Shown: positions 25,956 through 35,216 of the stretch, in pieces
Layout: each line of letters opens with the position of its first letter
Position numbering within the stretch: the stretch's first letter is position 1
Source of the DNA: Actinomyces weissii
GTDB lineage: Bacteria > Actinomycetota > Actinomycetes > Actinomycetales > Actinomycetaceae
Length of the DNA: 64,000 nucleotides
Direction: 5' to 3'
Assembly: GCF_016598775.1 (NCBI RefSeq)
Contig: NZ_CP066802.1
Coordinates: forward strand, 868,001-932,000
The notes under the pieces: generated by a model
What the model was told of the DNA's origin: nothing
The model's database searches: none
Seen by the model: the letters and a program-made list of their open reading frames with translations, nothing else
Program-made: the position numbers and the translations under genes

Positions 25956-27575
25956 ATGGCGATCCAGACTCTCGCGGGCAGCCGCCGCGACTTCTTCAAG
26001 CTCTCTGGCACGATCGGCCTGGCCGCCGGCCTTGCCGCCACCCTCGCTGCCTGTGGCGGAGGTGACTCCAAGAAGACCGGTGCCGCTGCTGGCGGCACTG
26101 ACGGTGCCAAGGCCACGAAGTCCGATGGTGCGATCGTCGCGGGTATCTCCTACGAGCTGGGGACCAACGGCTACGACCCGATGACCACCACCGCTGCCCT
26201 GACCGTCGCCGCTAACTGGCACACCATGGAGGGCCTCACCGAGCTCCACCCCAAGACCCGCGAGTGCTACGCCGCTCTCGGCAAGGACAAGCCCACCAAG
26301 GTTGACGACACCACCTACGAGGTCACCCTGCGTGACGGCGCCAAGTTCTCCGACGGCACCGACGTCACCGTCGACGACGTCGTCTTCTCCTTCGAGCGCG
26401 TGCTCGACCCGGCCAACAAGTCCCTGTACTCCCAGTTCATCTCCTTCCTGGACAAGGTGGAGAAGAAGGACGACAAGACCGTCACCATCAAGACCAAGTT
26501 CCCCTACTCCCTGGTCGCCGAGCGCATCAGCGTCGTCAAGATCGTTCCCAAGGCCCTGGTCGAGAAGGACGCCAAGGCCTTCGACCTCATGCCCGTGGGC
26601 ACCGGCCCCTACAAGATGACCGACAACGGCGCGGGCTCCCAGAACGTCGTCTTCGAGCGCAACGACAACTACAACGGCCCCCAGCCAGCCCTGGTCAAGA
26701 CCATGACCTGGCAGGTCCTGCCCGATGACACCACCCGCACCAACGCCATGACCTCCGGGAGTGTCCAGGCCATCGACGCCGTGCCGGTCGCCAACCTGAG
26801 CTCGATCGCCAAGGATCCGGTGAAGGTCGCTGCGGAGTCCGGCTTCTCGCTTCTCTTCGCGATGTTCAACCACCAGACCTTCTCCGACCCCAAGGTGCGT
26901 CAGGCTGTGATGTACGCCCTGGACTACGACAAGATCTGCCAGAACGGCATGGGGACCCTGGCTGTGCCCGCCAAGAGCTTCGTGCACGAGAAGCACCCGG
27001 CCTACAAGGACGCCAAGGTGGTCTACACCTACGACGTGGAGAAGGCCAAGTCCCTGCTGGCCGAGGCTGGGGTCACCGAGATCAACCTGCTGTGCTCGAA
27101 CCACGGCTGGTTCGCGCAGGTGCGTCCGATCATCAAGGAGAACCTGGCTGCCCTGGGCGTCACGGTCAACTACGAGGAGAAGAAGTCCGCCGACGTCTAC
27201 TCCTTCGTGGACGGTAACGAGGGCAAGTGGGACGTCGTCGTCGCTCCTGGTGACCCCTCAGTCTTCGGTAACGACGCCGACCTGCTCATGCGCTGGTGGT
27301 ACTCCGGCGACGCCTGGACCGACCAGCGTATGCACTGGAAGGGCAGCGAGAGCTACACCAAGGTCCAGAGCATGCTCGACGAGGCCGTGCGGCTCGAGGG
27401 TGACGCGCAGATCGCCAAGTGGCAGGAGATCTTCGACTTCCTGTCCGAGGAGCTGCCGCTGTACCCGATCTTCCACCGCAAGACCCCGACGGCCTACGAC
27501 TCCTCCAAGCTGGTGGACTTCCAGCCCATCGCGCTGACCGGTCTGTCCTTCGTGGGGGTGGGCTCCCAGGCCTGA
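25956..27575 (+). CDS. ABC-transporter substrate-binding lipoprotein, family 5 (sialic-acid/oligopeptide type)
   Basis: 539 residues. It has a twin-arginine start (GSRRDFFKLSG) followed by a lipobox LAAC, so it should be exported folded and lipid-anchored. The mature part is a family-5 (DppA/SatA-type) binding protein: DGAIVAGISYELGTNGYDPM, YEVTLRDGAKFSDGTDVTVDDVVFSFERV, VGTGPYKM and FSDPKVRQAVMYALDYD. SatA of Haemophilus ducreyi and the SiaE protein of corynebacteria show that this class can bind sialic acid. The downstream nan genes support that substrate here, though the residues that decide ligand choice cannot be read by eye. Ribosome site AGGAGAG. Confidence 0.88.
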   Translation: MAIQTLAGSRRDFFKLSGTIGLAAGLAATLAACGGGDSKKTGAAAGGTDGAKATKSDGAIVAGISYELGTNGYDPMTTTAALTVAANWHTMEGLTELHPKTRECYAALGKDKPTKVDDTTYEVTLRDGAKFSDGTDVTVDDVVFSFERVLDPANKSLYSQFISFLDKVEKKDDKTVTIKTKFPYSLVAERISVVKIVPKALVEKDAKAFDLMPVGTGPYKMTDNGAGSQNVVFERNDNYNGPQPALVKTMTWQVLPDDTTRTNAMTSGSVQAIDAVPVANLSSIAKDPVKVAAESGFSLLFAMFNHQTFSDPKVRQAVMYALDYDKICQNGMGTLAVPAKSFVHEKHPAYKDAKVVYTYDVEKAKSLLAEAGVTEINLLCSNHGWFAQVRPIIKENLAALGVTVNYEEKKSADVYSFVDGNEGKWDVVVAPGDPSVFGNDADLLMRWWYSGDAWTDQRMHWKGSESYTKVQSMLDEAVRLEGDAQIAKWQEIFDFLSEELPLYPIFHRKTPTAYDSSKLVDFQPIALTGLSFVGVGSQA

Positions 27576-27701
27576 TCCTCTCTGCTGGTGCCGGGCGCCG
27601 TGGCTTCTTGCTGCGGTGCCCGGCGCCTGCTTTCTGCGTGGGTGTGCGCTAGCGGTAACGGGGAGGTTCACGACAAGTCCCGACCCGGACTTGCCATCCG
27701 A

Positions 27702-27716
27702 CGTCAGACATCAGAC
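27702..27716 (+). promoter_or_regulatory. Second copy of the operator-like sequence, before the permease gene
   Basis: CGTCAGACATCAGAC repeats the site at 25919-25933 with one base changed. It lies in the 227-base gap between the binding-protein gene and the permease gene, followed by a lower-GC stretch (AATTAACTGG). It may mark a second internal promoter controlled by the same regulator. Confidence 0.45.
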
Positions 27717-27802
27717 AATTAACTGGTCGGCAAAGCCGCCGTCCACTCCGCGTGCCACCCCAGACCCTGGGGGCGCGGACACGAGAGCAAAGGAGCATCC
27801 AA

Positions 27803-28768
27803 GTGTCCAACCTCCTCCGCCTGATCGGACGGCGCCTAATCGCGCTGCCTTTCATGGTGCTGGGTGTGACGCTGCTCGTCTTCGTCGTCATGTCCTTCTC
27901 CCCGGCCGACCCGGCGCGCCTGGCGCTGGGAGAGGCCGCCTCGGCTGACGCCCTCGAGCAGTACCGCATCCAGCACGGCCTCAACGACCCGCTCCCAGTC
28001 CGGTTCGTCCGCTACCTGGGGGGACTGCTGCACGGTGACCTTGGTGAGTCCTTCACCGGCGTGGACATCGGCGACCTGATTTCCACGTCCTTCCCCATCA
28101 CCCTGCAGCTGACCTTCATCGGGATCTTCCTGGCCGTGGTGCTCGCCCTGTTCCTGGGCGTCATCGCCGCCCTCTACCGGGACCGCTGGCCCGACCAGGT
28201 GATCCGCGTGATCTCCATCCTCTGTCTGGCCACCCCCTCCTTCTGGCTGGCCCTGCTGCTCATCCAGTGGTTCGCGGACGTGCCCGGCGGCGCCCAGTGG
28301 TTCCCCTCAGTCGTCACCAAGTGGGTCAGCTTCAGCGAGAACCCGGCTGAGTACATCCGTCAGGTCACCCTGCCGGCCTTCGCGGTCGCCGTGCCCAACA
28401 CCGGCACGCTCACCCGGGTGGTTCGTACCGCCATGGTCGAGGAGCTTGACCGTGACTACGTGCGCACCGCGATCGGTGGCGGCATCCCCAAGCACGTGGT
28501 GGTGGCCCGTAACGTGCTGCGCAACGCCCTGATCACCCCCCTGACGGTGCTGGGCCTGCGCCTGGGCTACGCCATGGGGGGTGCGGTGGTCATCGAGATC
28601 ATCTTCAACATCCGGGGCATGGGCCAGCTCATCTTCGAGGGCATCACCCGCAACGACGTCAACATCGTCCAGGGCGTGTCGATCACCGTGGCCGCCGCGT
28701 TCATCATCATCAACATCGTGGTTGACATGCTGTACGTGCTGGTCAACCCGCGGATCAGGAGCATCTGA
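27803..28768 (+). CDS. ABC-transporter permease, DppB-type
   Basis: 321 residues from GTG 27803 with AAAGGAG 7 bases upstream. It opens with the DppB-type first helix (RRLIALPFMVLGVTLLVFVVMSFSPADPARLALG) and has five more helices. The ATPase-contact loop is at about residues 210-240 (VRTAMVEELDRDYVRTAIGGGI), the EAA-type motif. It pairs with the membrane half of the next gene to form the channel. Its TGA overlaps the next ATG (28768), giving translational coupling. The 200-base leader before it contains an operator-like site. Confidence 0.9.
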   Translation: MSNLLRLIGRRLIALPFMVLGVTLLVFVVMSFSPADPARLALGEAASADALEQYRIQHGLNDPLPVRFVRYLGGLLHGDLGESFTGVDIGDLISTSFPITLQLTFIGIFLAVVLALFLGVIAALYRDRWPDQVIRVISILCLATPSFWLALLLIQWFADVPGGAQWFPSVVTKWVSFSENPAEYIRQVTLPAFAVAVPNTGTLTRVVRTAMVEELDRDYVRTAIGGGIPKHVVVARNVLRNALITPLTVLGLRLGYAMGGAVVIEIIFNIRGMGQLIFEGITRNDVNIVQGVSITVAAAFIIINIVVDMLYVLVNPRIRSI

Positions 28769-30927
28769 TGCTGCACCGTCGCAAGCTTGACAAGGTTGCC
28801 GCACCCGGCATGCGCTTCCAGGGCTGGAAGGCCCTGCCCCTGGGCTCCAAGATCGCCGTCCTGGTCCTGGGGCTGGTGACCCTGATGGCCGTGCTGGCCC
28901 CGGTAGTGGCCCCATACGACCCCGCTACCACCGGCCTGGCTGAGGCCAAGACGGTCACCCACATCGAGGGCCTGGAGGACCTGGTGGTCTCCGACCCCGC
29001 CACCAAGCCCTCCCTCAAGCACCTGTTCGGCACCGACGGCAGCGGACGGGACGCCTTCTCCCGGGCCGTCTACGGTGGTCGGGTCTCCCTGGTCGTCGGC
29101 CTGAGCGCCACCGGACTGGCCCTGGCTGCCGCGGCCCTGCTCGGCTCCATCGCCGCCACCAGCCGCAAGTGGATCTCCGAGAGCCTCATGCGCTTCCTGG
29201 ACGTGCTGATGTCCTTCCCCGGCATCGCCCTGGCCGCAGTGCTGGTGCTGGCCATGTCCGCTACCAAGATGCCCATCATCATGGTCATCATCATCGCGAC
29301 CGCCATCGTCTACACCCCACAGCTCACCCGCGTGGTGCGGGCCAACATCCTGGCCCAGTTCGGTGAGGACTACGTGGCCGCCTCCAAGGTCATGGGCGCC
29401 CGCGTGCCCTGGATCCTGACCAAGCACGTGGTCCGCAACTGCATCGCCCCGATCATGGTCTACGCCACGGTGCTGGTGGCCGACGCCATCGTATTCGAGG
29501 CCTCCCTGTCCTTCATCGGCACCGGCATCCAGGCCGTCAACACCCCCACTTGGGGCAACATGCTCTCCGAGGGCAAGGCCCTGCTGCTCAGCGGCCACTG
29601 GTGGACGACCTTCTTCCCCGGCCTGATGATCCTGATCACCACGCTCTGCCTGAACATCCTCTCCGAGGGCCTCACCGACGCCATGGCCTCGCCGCGCATC
29701 CGCAAGAAGGTGGACGTCCAGGCTGACGAGGAGGCCCTGGAGACCCAGGCCGCCTGGCGCGAGGCCGAGGGCGCCGTAGCCGCCAACGCCGAGCTGCCCC
29801 CCGGTGCCGTGGACAAGGACCCCGAGGGCTCCGTCTCCGGCCTGACCGGCACCACCGCCGTCGCCGCCGCCGAGGACACGCCGCTCTCCGAGCGCCTGGC
29901 CCAGCTGCGGGTAGCCGAGCTGGCCCGCGCCGACCGCCTCGTCTACCAGGACCAGGAGGCGGAGCCGGTGCTGGAGGTCAAGAACCTCTCCATCGCCTTC
30001 CCGGCCCAGCACGGTGAGGTCAGCATCGTGGACAAGGTGTCCTTCTCCGTGCGCCCCGGCGAGACCATGGGCCTGGTGGGGGAGTCCGGCTGCGGCAAGT
30101 CCATCTCCTCCATGGCGGTCATGGGGCTGCTGCCCCCCACCGCCCGTGTCACCGGCGAGATACTGTTCAAGGGCCAGGACCTGCTCAAGCTCACCCCCGA
30201 GCAGCACAACGCGCTGCGCGGGCACGAGATGAGCATGATCTACCAGGACGCGCTCTCCTCCCTGAACCCCTCCATGCTCATCTCCGCCCAGATGAAGCAG
30301 CTCACCAAGCGCGGCGGCACCCGGCCCGCTGAGGATCTGCTGGAGCTGGTGGGACTGGACCCCGTGCGCACGCTCAGGAGCTACCCGCACGAGCTCTCCG
30401 GCGGCCAGCGCCAGCGCGTGCTGATCGCCATGGCCCTGACCCGCGACCCCAGCCTCGTCATAGCCGACGAGCCCACCACCGCCTTGGACGTCACCGTCCA
30501 GAAGCAGGTCGTGGACCTGCTCAACGACCTGCGTGAGAAGCTTGGCTTCGCCATGGTCTTCGTGTCCCACGACCTGGCCCTGGTGGCCAAGCTCGCCCAC
30601 CGGATCACCGTCATGTACGCGGGCCAGGTGGTGGAGCAGGCGGACACCACGGAGCTGCTGTCCAACCCCGTGCACGAGTACACCCGTGGCCTGCTCGGCG
30701 CGGTCCTGTCCATCGAGGCGGGCTCCAACCGCCTGCACCAGGTCCGCGGCACCGTCCCCAGCCCCTCGGAGTTCGTCAAGGGCGACCGCTTCGCGCCCCG
30801 CTCCTCCTACCCGGAGGTGGGCCTGGAGACCCGTCCCGTCCTCAAGCCCGTGCCCCAGGGCGCGGCGGACCACGTATACGCAGTCACGCCTGAGCTGGAG
30901 GCGCTGCTCGCTAAGGAGGCCCACTGA
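28768..30927 (+). CDS. Fused ABC permease-ATPase (DppC-DppD type)
   Basis: 719 residues joining two functions that are usually separate genes. Residues about 1-310 are a DppC-type permease with the GSDGSGRD-like HLFGTDGSGRDAFSRAVYGGRVSL segment and about six helices. A charged Ala/Glu linker at about 310-390 leads to the ATPase at about 395-700: Walker A GESGCGKSISS, Q-loop MIYQDALSSLNP, signature LSGGQRQRVLIAM, Walker B LVIADEPTTALDV, H-loop FVSHDLAL. The ATPase ends with the oligopeptide-type C-terminal domain. It forms the importer with the flanking genes, overlapping both neighbours by 1 base. Confidence 0.92.
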   Translation: MLHRRKLDKVAAPGMRFQGWKALPLGSKIAVLVLGLVTLMAVLAPVVAPYDPATTGLAEAKTVTHIEGLEDLVVSDPATKPSLKHLFGTDGSGRDAFSRAVYGGRVSLVVGLSATGLALAAAALLGSIAATSRKWISESLMRFLDVLMSFPGIALAAVLVLAMSATKMPIIMVIIIATAIVYTPQLTRVVRANILAQFGEDYVAASKVMGARVPWILTKHVVRNCIAPIMVYATVLVADAIVFEASLSFIGTGIQAVNTPTWGNMLSEGKALLLSGHWWTTFFPGLMILITTLCLNILSEGLTDAMASPRIRKKVDVQADEEALETQAAWREAEGAVAANAELPPGAVDKDPEGSVSGLTGTTAVAAAEDTPLSERLAQLRVAELARADRLVYQDQEAEPVLEVKNLSIAFPAQHGEVSIVDKVSFSVRPGETMGLVGESGCGKSISSMAVMGLLPPTARVTGEILFKGQDLLKLTPEQHNALRGHEMSMIYQDALSSLNPSMLISAQMKQLTKRGGTRPAEDLLELVGLDPVRTLRSYPHELSGGQRQRVLIAMALTRDPSLVIADEPTTALDVTVQKQVVDLLNDLREKLGFAMVFVSHDLALVAKLAHRITVMYAGQVVEQADTTELLSNPVHEYTRGLLGAVLSIEAGSNRLHQVRGTVPSPSEFVKGDRFAPRSSYPEVGLETRPVLKPVPQGAADHVYAVTPELEALLAKEAH

Positions 30928-31751
30928 TGAGCGACGCAAGGTACAGCGGCTGGAACCCGCAGACCGACCCGGTCATCGAGCTCAGGAACGCCCACGTCAT
31001 CCACAAGTCCCGCACCGGCGGCCTGTTCAGGCCGGACACGGTGCACGCCGTCAACGACGTGTCCGTGAGCGTGCGGCGGGGCGAGACCCTGGGCCTGGTC
31101 GGGGAGTCCGGCTGCGGCAAGTCCACCACCGCCCGGGTGATGGTCGGCCTGCAGGAGCTCACCAAGGGTGAGGTCCTCTTCAAGGGCCGCCGGCTCGGGC
31201 ACACCGCGGCGGACCGCCGGGAGCTGGGACGCGCCGTGTCCGTGGTCTTCCAGGACCCGGCCACCGCGCTCAACCCCCGCATGATCGTGCACGACACGCT
31301 CATCGACCCGCTCAACGTCCACGGCATTGGCAGTCCGGCTGAGCGCGAGGCCAAGGTCAAGGACCTGCTGCACCTGGTGGGCCTGCCTCCCTCGGCGCTG
31401 GACGTCCTGCCCCGGCAGATCTCCGGCGGGCAGCGCCAGCGCGTGGCTATCGCCCGGGCCCTGGCCCTGGACCCGGACATCATCGTGGCCGACGAGCCCA
31501 CCTCCGCCCTGGACGTGTCCGTGCGCGCGCAGGTGCTCAACCTCCTGCAGGACCTCAAGGCCTCCCTGGGGCTGGGACTGGTCTTCATCAGCCACGACAT
31601 CAACACCGTGCGCTACGTCTCTGACCGGATCGCGGTCATGTACTTCGGGAGGATCCTGGAGATGAACACGACCCAGGAGATCTTCAACAACCCGCAGCAG
31701 GAGTACACCCGCACGCTGCTGTCTGCCGTGCCCTCCCTGCTGGACCACTGA
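30927..31751 (+). CDS. ABC-transporter ATPase, DppF type
   Basis: 274 residues: second nucleotide-binding subunit of the importer. Walker A is GESGCGKSTTARVM near 55-68, the Q-loop is VVFQDPATALNPRM, the signature is ISGGQRQRVAIARALA, Walker B is DIIVADEPTSALDVS and the H-loop is FISHDINTV. It lacks the long C-terminal cysteine-containing extension of some DppF proteins. It starts on the last base of the previous stop and is followed after 46 bases by nanA, linking transport directly to catabolism. Confidence 0.92.
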   Translation: MSDARYSGWNPQTDPVIELRNAHVIHKSRTGGLFRPDTVHAVNDVSVSVRRGETLGLVGESGCGKSTTARVMVGLQELTKGEVLFKGRRLGHTAADRRELGRAVSVVFQDPATALNPRMIVHDTLIDPLNVHGIGSPAEREAKVKDLLHLVGLPPSALDVLPRQISGGQRQRVAIARALALDPDIIVADEPTSALDVSVRAQVLNLLQDLKASLGLGLVFISHDINTVRYVSDRIAVMYFGRILEMNTTQEIFNNPQQEYTRTLLSAVPSLLDH

Positions 31752-31797
31752 AGTCTCAGCCACCCCTTCCCAAAGACCCAGAAAGAAGAACAAACAC

Positions 31798-32715
31798 ATG
31801 GACACCCGTTTTACCGGCGTCATCCCCCCGGTCATCACCCCCTTCAAGGACGGGCAGATCGACTTCGACAGCCTGGGGCGCGTCATTGACTTCCTGATCG
31901 AGGGCGGCGTCAACGGCCTGTTCGTCGGCGGTTCCTCCGGCGAGGTGGCCTACCTGACCGACGCCCAGCGTGACGAGTCCGTCAGGTACACCGTCGAGCG
32001 CGTGGCCGGGCGCGTACCTGTGCTCGCCGGGGCGATCGACACCACCGCGCACCGGGTCATCGAGCAGGCCAAGCGGGCCGAGGCCCTGGGGGCCGACGCC
32101 GTGGTCGCCGCCTGCCCCTTCTACGCGATCAACGACATGGGCGAGATCGCCGACCACTTCCGGGCGATTGCGGCCGCGATCAACGTGCCGCTGTTCGCCT
32201 ACGACGTGCCCGTGCGCCTCAACGGCAAGAAGCTAAGCCGCGACCTGCTGGTCCAGCTGGGCAAGGAAGGCGTCCTGGCCGGGGTCAAGGACTCCTCCGG
32301 CGACGACGTCGGCTTCCGCCGCCTGGTGGCCGCCAACGAGCAGGCCGGTCACCCGCTGGCCCTGCTCACCGGCCACGAGTGCGTGGTCGACGGCATGCTG
32401 CTGCTGGGCGGCGACGGCGTGGTGCCCGGCTACGGCAACGTCGAGCCCCGTAGCTACGCCGACATGTGGGCTGCCTCCCGCCGCGGAGACTGGGCCGAGG
32501 TGCGCCGTCTGCAGGACAAGATCTGTGCCGGCTTCGAGATCGTGTTCGTGCCCCAGGGCCGCTCCGGCGACGCCACCGGCATCGGGGCCTTTAAGACCGT
32601 GATGGCGGCCCAGGGCACCATTGCCAGCAACGAGATGGCCTACCCCGTCAAGGCCCTTGAGGGGGAGACCAAGGCCGGGATCTTGGCGATCGCCCGCGAG
32701 CAGGGCCTGATCTGA
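31798..32715 (+). CDS. nanA: N-acetylneuraminate lyase
   Basis: 305 residues, the size of the DapA/NanA aldolase family. NanA splits N-acetylneuraminate to N-acetylmannosamine and pyruvate through a Schiff base. Residues seen: GGSSGEVAYL (the GST/SGE loop that holds the pyruvate carboxylate), the catalytic Tyr in FAYDVPV near 137, and the Schiff-base Lys in AGVKDSSGD near 162. By sequence alone another pyruvate aldolase of the family is possible. Adjacent nanK and nanE and the upstream sialic-acid-type importer make NanA the best call. AGAAAGAAG precedes the ATG. Confidence 0.88.
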   Translation: MDTRFTGVIPPVITPFKDGQIDFDSLGRVIDFLIEGGVNGLFVGGSSGEVAYLTDAQRDESVRYTVERVAGRVPVLAGAIDTTAHRVIEQAKRAEALGADAVVAACPFYAINDMGEIADHFRAIAAAINVPLFAYDVPVRLNGKKLSRDLLVQLGKEGVLAGVKDSSGDDVGFRRLVAANEQAGHPLALLTGHECVVDGMLLLGGDGVVPGYGNVEPRSYADMWAASRRGDWAEVRRLQDKICAGFEIVFVPQGRSGDATGIGAFKTVMAAQGTIASNEMAYPVKALEGETKAGILAIAREQGLI

Positions 32716-32735
32716 GAGCCGGACGGAAACCAGCC

Positions 32736-33740
32736 GTGTTGACTGCACCAGCTCCAGCCAGCACCGCTCTTGTCGGGGTCGACCTCGGCGGCACGAAGAT
32801 CGCTGCCGCCCTGGTCGGCCCCGACGGGGCTGTTCTGGGCCCGCTCCGCTCCCGCCCCACCCCCGCCCACGACGGCCCCGCCGCCATGCTGGACGCCATC
32901 GCCGCCCTGGTGCTGGAGGTCCTGCAGCAGGGCACCAGCCAGGATCCGGGCGCCCCCGTGCGCCCGCTGGCGGTAGGTATCGGCTCGGCGGGGGTGATCG
33001 ACCCGCGCACCGGCACCGTGGTCTCGGCCACCGACGCCATCACCGGCTGGCCGGGCACCGCCGTGGCCGCCGGGGTCTGCCAGCGCCTGCAGGAGGCCGG
33101 GGTCAACGACGGCGTGCCGCTGCACGTGCACGTGGACAACGACGTGAACGCCTACGCCGCCGGTGAGGCCTGGCTCGGGGCCGGGGCCGGGGCGGACAGC
33201 GCCCTGGTCGTGGCCGTGGGCACCGGCGTGGGGGGCGCCGTCGTCCTAGGCGGACGGCTCCACCACGGCGCGCACTTCCTGGCCGGGGAGATGGGGCACA
33301 TGCCCAGCGGCGCCGCCGCGCAGGAGACCTGTACCTGCGGGCGCCCCGGGCACCTGGAGGCCGTGGCCGCCGGCCCCCAGATCGCCCGCCGCTACCGGGA
33401 GGCCACCGGCGCCGCGCAGGTGACCACCGCCCTGCAGGTGGAGCGCCTGGCCGAGGCCGGGGACGCCACCGCGAAGCGCGTCTACCAGGAGGCGGCCGTG
33501 GCCCTGGGGCAGGCGGTCGCCGCCGTGGTCACGGTGCTGGACCCGCACAAGGTCATCGTCTCCGGCGGCCTGGCCCGCTCCGGCGAGCTGTGGTGGGGCC
33601 CGCTGCGGCAGACGGTGCGCCGTGAGCTCGTGGACCTGGTGGCCCAGGACCTGGAGCTGGTGCCCGCCGTGCTGGGCACCAACGCACCGATTATCGGTGC
33701 CGCCCACGAGGCCTGGCTGACCCTGCCTTCTAGGCCGTGA
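32736..33740 (+). CDS. nanK: ROK-family kinase, probable N-acetylmannosamine kinase
   Basis: 334 residues. The N-terminal phosphate-binding loop GVDLGGTKIAAALV is at about 14-27. VDNDVNAYAAGEAW and VAVGTGVGGAVVLGGRL form the sugar-binding and hinge segments. The ROK zinc site is CTCGRPGHLEAVAAG, with an extra His upstream in GEMGHMP. Glucose or N-acetylglucosamine kinases look the same at this level, so the substrate is assigned from its place between nanA and nanE. It phosphorylates N-acetylmannosamine released by NanA. The start is GTG 32736. Confidence 0.82.
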   Translation: MLTAPAPASTALVGVDLGGTKIAAALVGPDGAVLGPLRSRPTPAHDGPAAMLDAIAALVLEVLQQGTSQDPGAPVRPLAVGIGSAGVIDPRTGTVVSATDAITGWPGTAVAAGVCQRLQEAGVNDGVPLHVHVDNDVNAYAAGEAWLGAGAGADSALVVAVGTGVGGAVVLGGRLHHGAHFLAGEMGHMPSGAAAQETCTCGRPGHLEAVAAGPQIARRYREATGAAQVTTALQVERLAEAGDATAKRVYQEAAVALGQAVAAVVTVLDPHKVIVSGGLARSGELWWGPLRQTVRRELVDLVAQDLELVPAVLGTNAPIIGAAHEAWLTLPSRP

Positions 33741-33748
33741 GCCGCACC

Positions 33749-33780
33749 GGGCCGCCCCAGGCCGTGCGCCGGGGCGGCCC
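33749..33780 (+). terminator. Hairpin between nanK and nanE
   Basis: A perfect 10-bp GC stem (GGGCCGCCCC and its complement) with a 12-base loop starts 9 bases after the nanK stop. There is no U-tract, so it may only attenuate transcription or protect the upstream message rather than end it. Confidence 0.55.
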
Positions 33781-33833
33781 GCCCCTTCCTAACCATCTGC
33801 ACCTGCCCGGCCCGGCCGGGGGAGAGAAGCACC

Positions 33834-34532
33834 ATGAGTGACAAGAACAGCATCCTTGAGCAGCTGCGTGGCGGCCTGATCGCCTCCGCGCAGGCATACC
33901 CCGGGGAGCCTATGCGCGACCCACGGACCATGGACCAGGTGGCCCAGGCCTGCGTGGCAGGCGGGGCGGTAGGTATCCGCGCGCAGGGCCTGGCCGACCT
34001 GGCCCTGATCAACCAGCACGTAGAGGTCCCGGTGATCGGCCTGTGGAAGGACGGGCACGACGGCGTCTTCATCACCCCCACGCTGACCCACGCCGTGGCC
34101 GTGGCCGCCACCGGCAGCCAGGTCGTGGCCCTGGACGGCACCCGCCGTCCCCGCCCGGACGGCCTGAGCCTGGCCCAGACGGTCCAGGGCCTGCGCGAGG
34201 CCCGCCCGGAGGTGCTCATCATGGCTGACTGCGGCAGCGCCGACGACGCCCGTGCCGCCCAGGACGCCGGGGTGGACATCCTGGGCACCACCCTGGCGGG
34301 CTACACCGGTGAGCGCCCCAAGACCGTGGGCCCGGACCTGGAGCTGGTGGACGAGATCCAGGCCTTCGCCCGGCTGCCGCTGGTGGTCGAGGGGCGGATC
34401 CACACCCCCGCCCAGGCCGCCCAGGCCATGGAACGAGGGGCCTTCGCCGTGGTGGTGGGCACCGCCATCACCCACCCGACCACGATCACGTCCTGGTTCG
34501 CCGAGGCCGTCAAAGCCGGTGCTCCCGCCTGA
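33834..34532 (+). CDS. nanE: N-acylglucosamine-6-phosphate 2-epimerase
   Basis: 232 residues, the NanE length. It converts N-acetylmannosamine-6-phosphate to N-acetylglucosamine-6-phosphate. TIM-barrel motifs are present: RGGLIASAQAYPGEPM (start of the family), AVGIRAQGLADL, PVIGLWKD, VALDGTRRPRP, LIMADCGSADDARAAQDAGVDILGTTLAGYT, and the phosphate-binding loops VVEGRIHTPAQA and FAVVVGTAITHP. The Lys of GLWKD and the Glu of VVEGRI are positioned as in characterised NanE enzymes. Last gene of the nan group; hup follows with its own upstream region. Confidence 0.93.
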   Translation: MSDKNSILEQLRGGLIASAQAYPGEPMRDPRTMDQVAQACVAGGAVGIRAQGLADLALINQHVEVPVIGLWKDGHDGVFITPTLTHAVAVAATGSQVVALDGTRRPRPDGLSLAQTVQGLREARPEVLIMADCGSADDARAAQDAGVDILGTTLAGYTGERPKTVGPDLELVDEIQAFARLPLVVEGRIHTPAQAAQAMERGAFAVVVGTAITHPTTITSWFAEAVKAGAPA

Positions 34533-34697
34533 GTCCGGGACTGCTGTGACAGGTGGGGCTGGCGTTACCTACGTGAGTTCTGCTGCTGGCAACACGCCGG
34601 GAAACCTACCCTTTTACCTGGAAAACCGCGCGTCTTACGCATAACGTAGCCGCAGCGGCACCGAACATCCGGGCCGACCTACAAGTGAGAGGTAACC

Positions 34698-34985
34698 ATG
34701 TCCGTCAACCGCACTGAGCTGATTGCCGCCATCGCCGACAAGGCTGGCCTCACCAAGACCCAGGCCGACGCCTTCCTGAGCGCTTTCCAGGAGGTCCTGG
34801 TCTCCAGCGTCAAGAAGGGCGAGGCTGTCAAGATCACCGGCCTCATGGGTGTCGAGCGCGTCAAGCGCGCTGCCCGCACCGGCCGCAACCCCCGCACCGG
34901 CGAGGAGATCAAGATCCCCGCTGGCTACGGCGTCAAGCTGACCGTCGGCTCCGCCCTGAAGAAGGCCGTCTCCGGCGAGAAGTGA
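34698..34985 (+). CDS. hup: HU-family histone-like DNA-binding protein
   Basis: 95 residues, the size of classical HU, without the lysine-rich tail of mycobacterial HU. It begins SVNRTELIAAIADKAGLTKTQADAFLSAFQEVLVSSVKKGEAVKITGLMGVE. The DNA-embracing beta-arm is RAARTGRNPRTGEEIKIPAGYGVKLTVGSALKKAV, containing the conserved RNPxTGE-type intercalating Pro. Codon use is strongly C-biased, as expected for an abundant protein. GAGAGGTAACC precedes the ATG. The 165-base region after nanE holds a lower-GC promoter-like stretch. Confidence 0.97.
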   Translation: MSVNRTELIAAIADKAGLTKTQADAFLSAFQEVLVSSVKKGEAVKITGLMGVERVKRAARTGRNPRTGEEIKIPAGYGVKLTVGSALKKAVSGEK

Positions 34986-35014
34986 GCCTGGCCCACCAGC
35001 CACCGGCTCAAGCA

Positions 35015-35053
35015 GCGCGAGGTGCACCAGCCCCAGGCTGGTGCGCCTCGCGC
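35015..35053 (+). terminator. hup terminator
   Basis: An 18-bp stem (GCGCGAGGTGCACCAGCC paired with its complement, one G-U wobble) and 3-base loop begins 30 bases after the hup stop, followed by TTCCT. Confidence 0.78.
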
Positions 35054-35216
35054 CTTCCTGCGTGGGTGGTCAGGGCGATCGGGGAGGCCAGGTGTGAACG
35101 GCGAGCCGCCAGCGGCCCGGAGGCAGGGCCCGGGGCCCGGCTCCTACCGGAGGCCTAGCCCCGATCTCCTCCGCACGGAGGAAGCCGGGAGCCAGGCCGC
35201 CCCCTAGCCTGGGGGC

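Noticed and set aside
28567..30939. 790-codon minus-strand open frame opposite the permease-ATPase fusion
   Set aside because: It is the antisense shadow of a GC-rich gene with clear ABC motifs on the plus strand; its translation is low-complexity His/Gly/Gln-rich and has no domain.
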